Positions 61,147 to 64,000 of a DNA stretch of 64,000 bases are shown one piece after another (position 1 is the first letter of the stretch; the number at the start of each line of letters is the position of its first letter). The stretch covers positions 1 through 64,000 of the forward strand of contig CAVWFR010000034.1 in the NCBI GenBank assembly GCA_963754305.1, given 5' to 3'. Source of the stretch: DATEDA01 sp963754305. Its GTDB lineage: Bacteria; Pseudomonadota; Gammaproteobacteria; Burkholderiales; SG8-39. The notes below the pieces were generated by a model. That model saw only the letters and a list, made by a program, of their open reading frames with translations, made no database searches and had not been told where the DNA came from. Position numbers and translations under genes: made by a program.

Positions 61147-61617
61147 ATGCGCATTTCGCTTGTTCTGGCGGCGCTGGTCGCAGCCCTTCCCGCGGCGGCC
61201 CAAACCGTCTATCGCTATGTGACGCCCGATGGCCGGGTGATCTTCTCCGACTCGCCCGTCCCCGGGGCGAGGCTCGAGCGCACCATCGCGCCGCCGGCGC
61301 CCGTCTCGGCGCCACCGGCGCCGGCGCCGGTCGAGAGCCGCGAACCGGCGGCCGCCGACAAAGCCGCGCCGGATCGCTTCGCACGGTTACGCGCAGCCGA
61401 CGCTGAGGTGAACGCCGCGACACAGGCGCTCGGTACGGCACAAGCGCAGCTCGCCAGCGGCAAAGAGCCGCTGCCGGGTGAGCGTACCGGCACCGTCGGC
61501 GGCGGCAGTCGCCTGAACGAATCGTACTGGGCGCGCCAGGCAGACAACGAGCAGGCCGTGGCGAGAGCCCAGGCCCGTCTCGATCGCGCGGTGCAGGAGC
61601 GGAACTCGGTCCGCTAG
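61147..61617 (+). CDS. Exported DUF4124-domain protein
   Basis: This 156-residue protein has a signal peptide (MRISLVLAALVAALPAAAQ). The DUF4124 motif TVYRYVTPDGRVIFSDSPVP directly follows. Then come a proline/alanine linker (about 50-78) and a C-terminal helical, probably coiled-coil part (RLRAADAEVNAATQALGTAQ and AVARAQARLDRAVQERN). This layout is widespread in Burkholderiales and close relatives; its function is unknown, perhaps binding to envelope glycans. The 170-base gap from divergent dnaE should contain both promoters, but none stands out. Confidence 0.85.
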   Translation: MRISLVLAALVAALPAAAQTVYRYVTPDGRVIFSDSPVPGARLERTIAPPAPVSAPPAPAPVESREPAAADKAAPDRFARLRAADAEVNAATQALGTAQAQLASGKEPLPGERTGTVGGGSRLNESYWARQADNEQAVARAQARLDRAVQERNSVR

Positions 61618-61636
61618 CCGTTCGCGCTCGGCGGCG

Positions 61637-64000
61637 CTACCGCGATGGCGCGTCGCAGATCGGCGCGGTCAGCGGCCGAACGCGTCCGGCGCGATCAAGC
61701 GCGCGCTGTGCCGCCGCCAGCGGCCCCTCAGTCTCGGGCGCGGCGAGCCGGCACGCGTCCACGTTAGTGGTCGCGCCGGGCGTGGTCTCGCCAAGCGCAC
61801 CGAGCGCGCTCCGCGCCGTCGCGCTGACGAGCGCCTGATCGGAGGACGGCGCGCCGCCTCCCACCACGAGCAGCCCGTCGACGAACGTGATCGCATAGTT
61901 CGTCGAGCTCACGCCGCCCGGCGCGATGGCGTAGATCCCCGGCGGCGAGGTCGTCGTCGCCGGCGTCGCGAACACCAGAGCGCCGCTCAGATCGTTCACG
62001 GTTTGGCCGAGCTTGAAGCCCGTCGCGGTCGCAGTGAACGGCGGATTCGGAGCACCGAAGGCGCGCGCCTTGTCGTCGGCGACGAGCCCGAGCGGGGCCG
62101 GCGTGATCACGAGCTGGCCGTTCACGGAGCTGATGATGTAGTTCGGATTGGCGCCGCTCGCCACGTTGATGACGAAGTTGCCGGTGTTCGATGCGCTCGT
62201 CGCCGGCGTGGTCAGCGCGACCCCGGGGATCGCCGCCGGCGAGTCGCCGTTCGCGAGCCCGGTGAACGTCGCGGTCAGGGCAGGGTTCGGATCGCCGTAG
62301 GACCGTGTCTTGTTGTCCGCGGCGATGGACAGCGCGGCGGGCGTGATCGCAAGGTTGGCGCCGGTATAGGCGATCGTGTAGTTCGCGTTGGGCGCGAGCG
62401 TGCCCTGGGCGATCGCGTACGGACTGCCCGGCACGGTTTCGCCGGGCGCGCGCGCGAGCGCGCCCGAGAGCACCGTGGCCGGCGTGTCGGCGAACTGAAA
62501 GCCGGTCGCGTTGTATGTCAGCGTCGGGTCGGGCGTGCCGTAGACCTTGGTCTGCGCGTTGGCGATCACGCTGAGGGCCGCCGGCGTGATGGCGAAGTTC
62601 GCCGGCACGAAAGTGATCGTGTAGTTCGCCGGGGCGGTCGTCGTCAGGGTGCCCTGGTTGAGCGCATACGCGGCGACGTTCTCGCCCGGGGCGCGGCCGA
62701 GCGCGCCGACGAGCATGTCACCGGCGACGATCGCCGGGCCGGTGGTGCCGGTGCCGCCGGCAACTGCGTAGCCGAACACCGGGTCGACGCTGCCGTACAC
62801 CTTGTTCTGACCGGGCGTCGCGGCGATCGTGACCGGGCGTACAGTGATTCCGAAGTTGTCTGGGACGAAGGTCAGGGCGTAGTTTGGTCCCGCCGTCAGG
62901 GTCCCTTGCTGGATCGGGTACGCGCCCACGTTCTCCCCGGCCACGCGCGTCGTCGCGCCCGAGAAGCCGTCGGTGCCAACCAACGACCCGCTAGTGAGGG
63001 CGTAGGTGTAGGCGGCCGGGTTCGGCTCGCCGTAGATCTTCGTCTGATTCGGATCCGCGGTGACCTGGATCGCGCGCTGGCCGATCGTGAGCGTGCCCGG
63101 GTTGATCGCGGTGATGTTGTAGTTGCCGTTGACGCCGACGACCACGCCGGCGACGTTGTAGGCATTCGCGCCGGTCGAGTACGTTCCCACCGCGGTGTTG
63201 GCCACCGCACCGCTCGTGACGCTGAAGCCGAAGAGCGTCTGGGCGTTCTCGGCGTTCGCCATGCCGCCCCCACCGACGGTGTAGAGCGGCGCCGGCACCG
63301 GGTTGGCGTCGCCGTAGGCCCGCGCAGCGCTCCCGGCGGTGAGCGTGATCAGGCGCGGCGAGATCGTCAGCGCCGTCGCGTTGCCGGGCGCCTGCACGAA
63401 CGCGTAGTTCGCGGCAGCGAGTCCGCCGCCGTCGATCGCATACGCCCCGACCGGCGTCGTGCCGATCGCGGCCGTCGTGAACGCGAGCGCGCCCGTCGTC
63501 GCCGTCCCGATCGTCTCGCCGTTCTTGAAGCCGGTCACGGCACCGGACAGCACCGGGTTCGGATCGCCGTACTCGCGCGCGGCGGCGTTGGCCACGTAGG
63601 TCAGCGTCGCCGGGGTGATGGCGAGCGCGCCCTGGACCGGCGTCACCAGGTAGTTCGCGTTGGTCGCGCCCGTGACGCTGTAGGCATTCGGCCCGGCCGC
63701 GTAGTTGCCGACCGGCGTGGTGCCGATTGCGCCGCTCGCGGCGCCCAGCGACGGAAACGCCGCGGCGAGCGTCTCGTGGGGGGCGACGCCGGTTCCCGGG
63801 GCGGTCGGGTTCGCCGTTACGGCAACTGCCGGGTTCGGATCGCCGTACTCGCGCGCCGCACTGCCGGCGGTCAGCGTGATCGGTCGCTGCGTGACGATCA
63901 GGGCGGTGCCGTTGGTCCCGGCCTGGACGAAAGCGTAGTTGCCGTTGTTGGCGGTGAGGCCGCTGCCGTTGATCGCGTACGTGCCGACGTTCGAGGCGGG
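61637..64000 (-). CDS. MBG-repeat surface/adhesin protein (partial, N-terminus off window)
   Basis: The open frame runs from 64000 to the stop at 61637, about 787 codons, without its start. It consists of at least eight repeats of about 75-85 residues of the MBG type. Each starts with a variant of ITPATLTYVANAAAREYGDP or KVYGTPDP and ends with NYTITFV-like strands. The repeats stack as beta domains in large secreted proteins, often filamentous-haemagglutinin-like. The final about 80 residues (QALVSATARSALGALGETTP onward) are non-repetitive, with two Cys. Passenger and secretion domains lie beyond the right edge. A role in adhesion is inferred. Confidence 0.88.
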   Translation of the reverse strand, partial: PASNVGTYAINGSGLTANNGNYAFVQAGTNGTALIVTQRPITLTAGSAAREYGDPNPAVAVTANPTAPGTGVAPHETLAAAFPSLGAASGAIGTTPVGNYAAGPNAYSVTGATNANYLVTPVQGALAITPATLTYVANAAAREYGDPNPVLSGAVTGFKNGETIGTATTGALAFTTAAIGTTPVGAYAIDGGGLAAANYAFVQAPGNATALTISPRLITLTAGSAARAYGDANPVPAPLYTVGGGGMANAENAQTLFGFSVTSGAVANTAVGTYSTGANAYNVAGVVVGVNGNYNITAINPGTLTIGQRAIQVTADPNQTKIYGEPNPAAYTYALTSGSLVGTDGFSGATTRVAGENVGAYPIQQGTLTAGPNYALTFVPDNFGITVRPVTIAATPGQNKVYGSVDPVFGYAVAGGTGTTGPAIVAGDMLVGALGRAPGENVAAYALNQGTLTTTAPANYTITFVPANFAITPAALSVIANAQTKVYGTPDPTLTYNATGFQFADTPATVLSGALARAPGETVPGSPYAIAQGTLAPNANYTIAYTGANLAITPAALSIAADNKTRSYGDPNPALTATFTGLANGDSPAAIPGVALTTPATSASNTGNFVINVASGANPNYIISSVNGQLVITPAPLGLVADDKARAFGAPNPPFTATATGFKLGQTVNDLSGALVFATPATTTSPPGIYAIAPGGVSSTNYAITFVDGLLVVGGGAPSSDQALVSATARSALGALGETTPGATTNVDACRLAAPETEGPLAAAQRALDRAGRVRPLTAPICDAPSR

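Overview
The window is GC-rich, densely coded chromosomal DNA. It looks like a betaproteobacterium of the Burkholderiales type. The grounds are the xseB-ispA-dxs order with folE2 downstream, orphan Bug/TctC-type solute-binding proteins, a GlrK/QseG/GlrR (QseE/G/F) signalling operon, a fold-III ornithine/lysine decarboxylase and DUF4124/retropepsin-like envelope proteins. No rRNA, tRNA, CRISPR array, transposase or phage gene was found. Species cannot be named from the sequence alone.

Layout. 0-5 kb (minus): an uptake and catabolism cluster with an enolase-superfamily enzyme, a Bug protein, a LivK-like binding protein, an intrinsic terminator, LivH and LivM (cut by the window edge). 5.2-8.7 kb (plus): ureide/purine catabolism with a frameshifted uraD, uraH, a BMP-family lipoprotein, a divergent second uraH-like gene and an MFS carrier. 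8.7-11 kb: yajQ, a tiny membrane protein, a glutamine amidotransferase and a retropepsin-like protein. 11.3-15.6 kb (plus): a sugar-acid-like operon (two enolase-superfamily enzymes around a 2-hydroxyacid dehydrogenase, plus a Bug protein), flanked by two retropepsin-like paralogues facing inward. 16.6-23.4 kb (minus): folE2, dxs, ispA, xseB, an N-carbamoyl-amino-acid hydrolase and an omega-aminotransferase; the last two look like the end of reductive pyrimidine degradation. 23.5-27 kb (plus): a sulfurtransferase, a DUF2784 protein, a receiver-Ser/Thr kinase fusion and thyA. 27-31.7 kb (minus): two small envelope proteins and the glrR-qseG-glrK operon. 31.8-37.2 kb: folA, the decarboxylase with an unusual leader, the Mrp/ApbC Fe-S carrier and metG. 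37.2-39.7 kb: a degenerate cyclase-PEGA protein and a membrane-anchored Ser/Thr kinase.

The most striking part is 39.8-54.7 kb. It holds two complete, consecutive six-gene sets related to hydrogenase-4/formate hydrogenlyase and complex I (HyfB, HyfC, HyfE, HyfF, HyfG and HyfI types), followed by a 147-residue membrane protein. In both large subunits the nickel-binding CGxC motif reads SGDS and the C-terminal DPCxxC motif is absent. Both small subunits keep the ligands of a [4Fe-4S] cluster. These are therefore not hydrogenases. They belong with the energy-converting-hydrogenase-related (Ehr) complexes of unknown substrate, and here two diverged copies sit head to tail.

After that come a periplasmic DsrE-like protein, acylphosphatase, cytochrome b561, a glycosidase-like secreted protein, dnaE, a DUF4124 protein and the C-terminal part of a large MBG-repeat surface protein that runs off the right edge.

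Other points of note: a roughly 110-bp structured repeat sits just upstream of two unrelated genes; a sigma-70 promoter is followed about 57 nt later by an intrinsic terminator ahead of the decarboxylase; and two single-base frameshifts lie near the left end and may be assembly errors.
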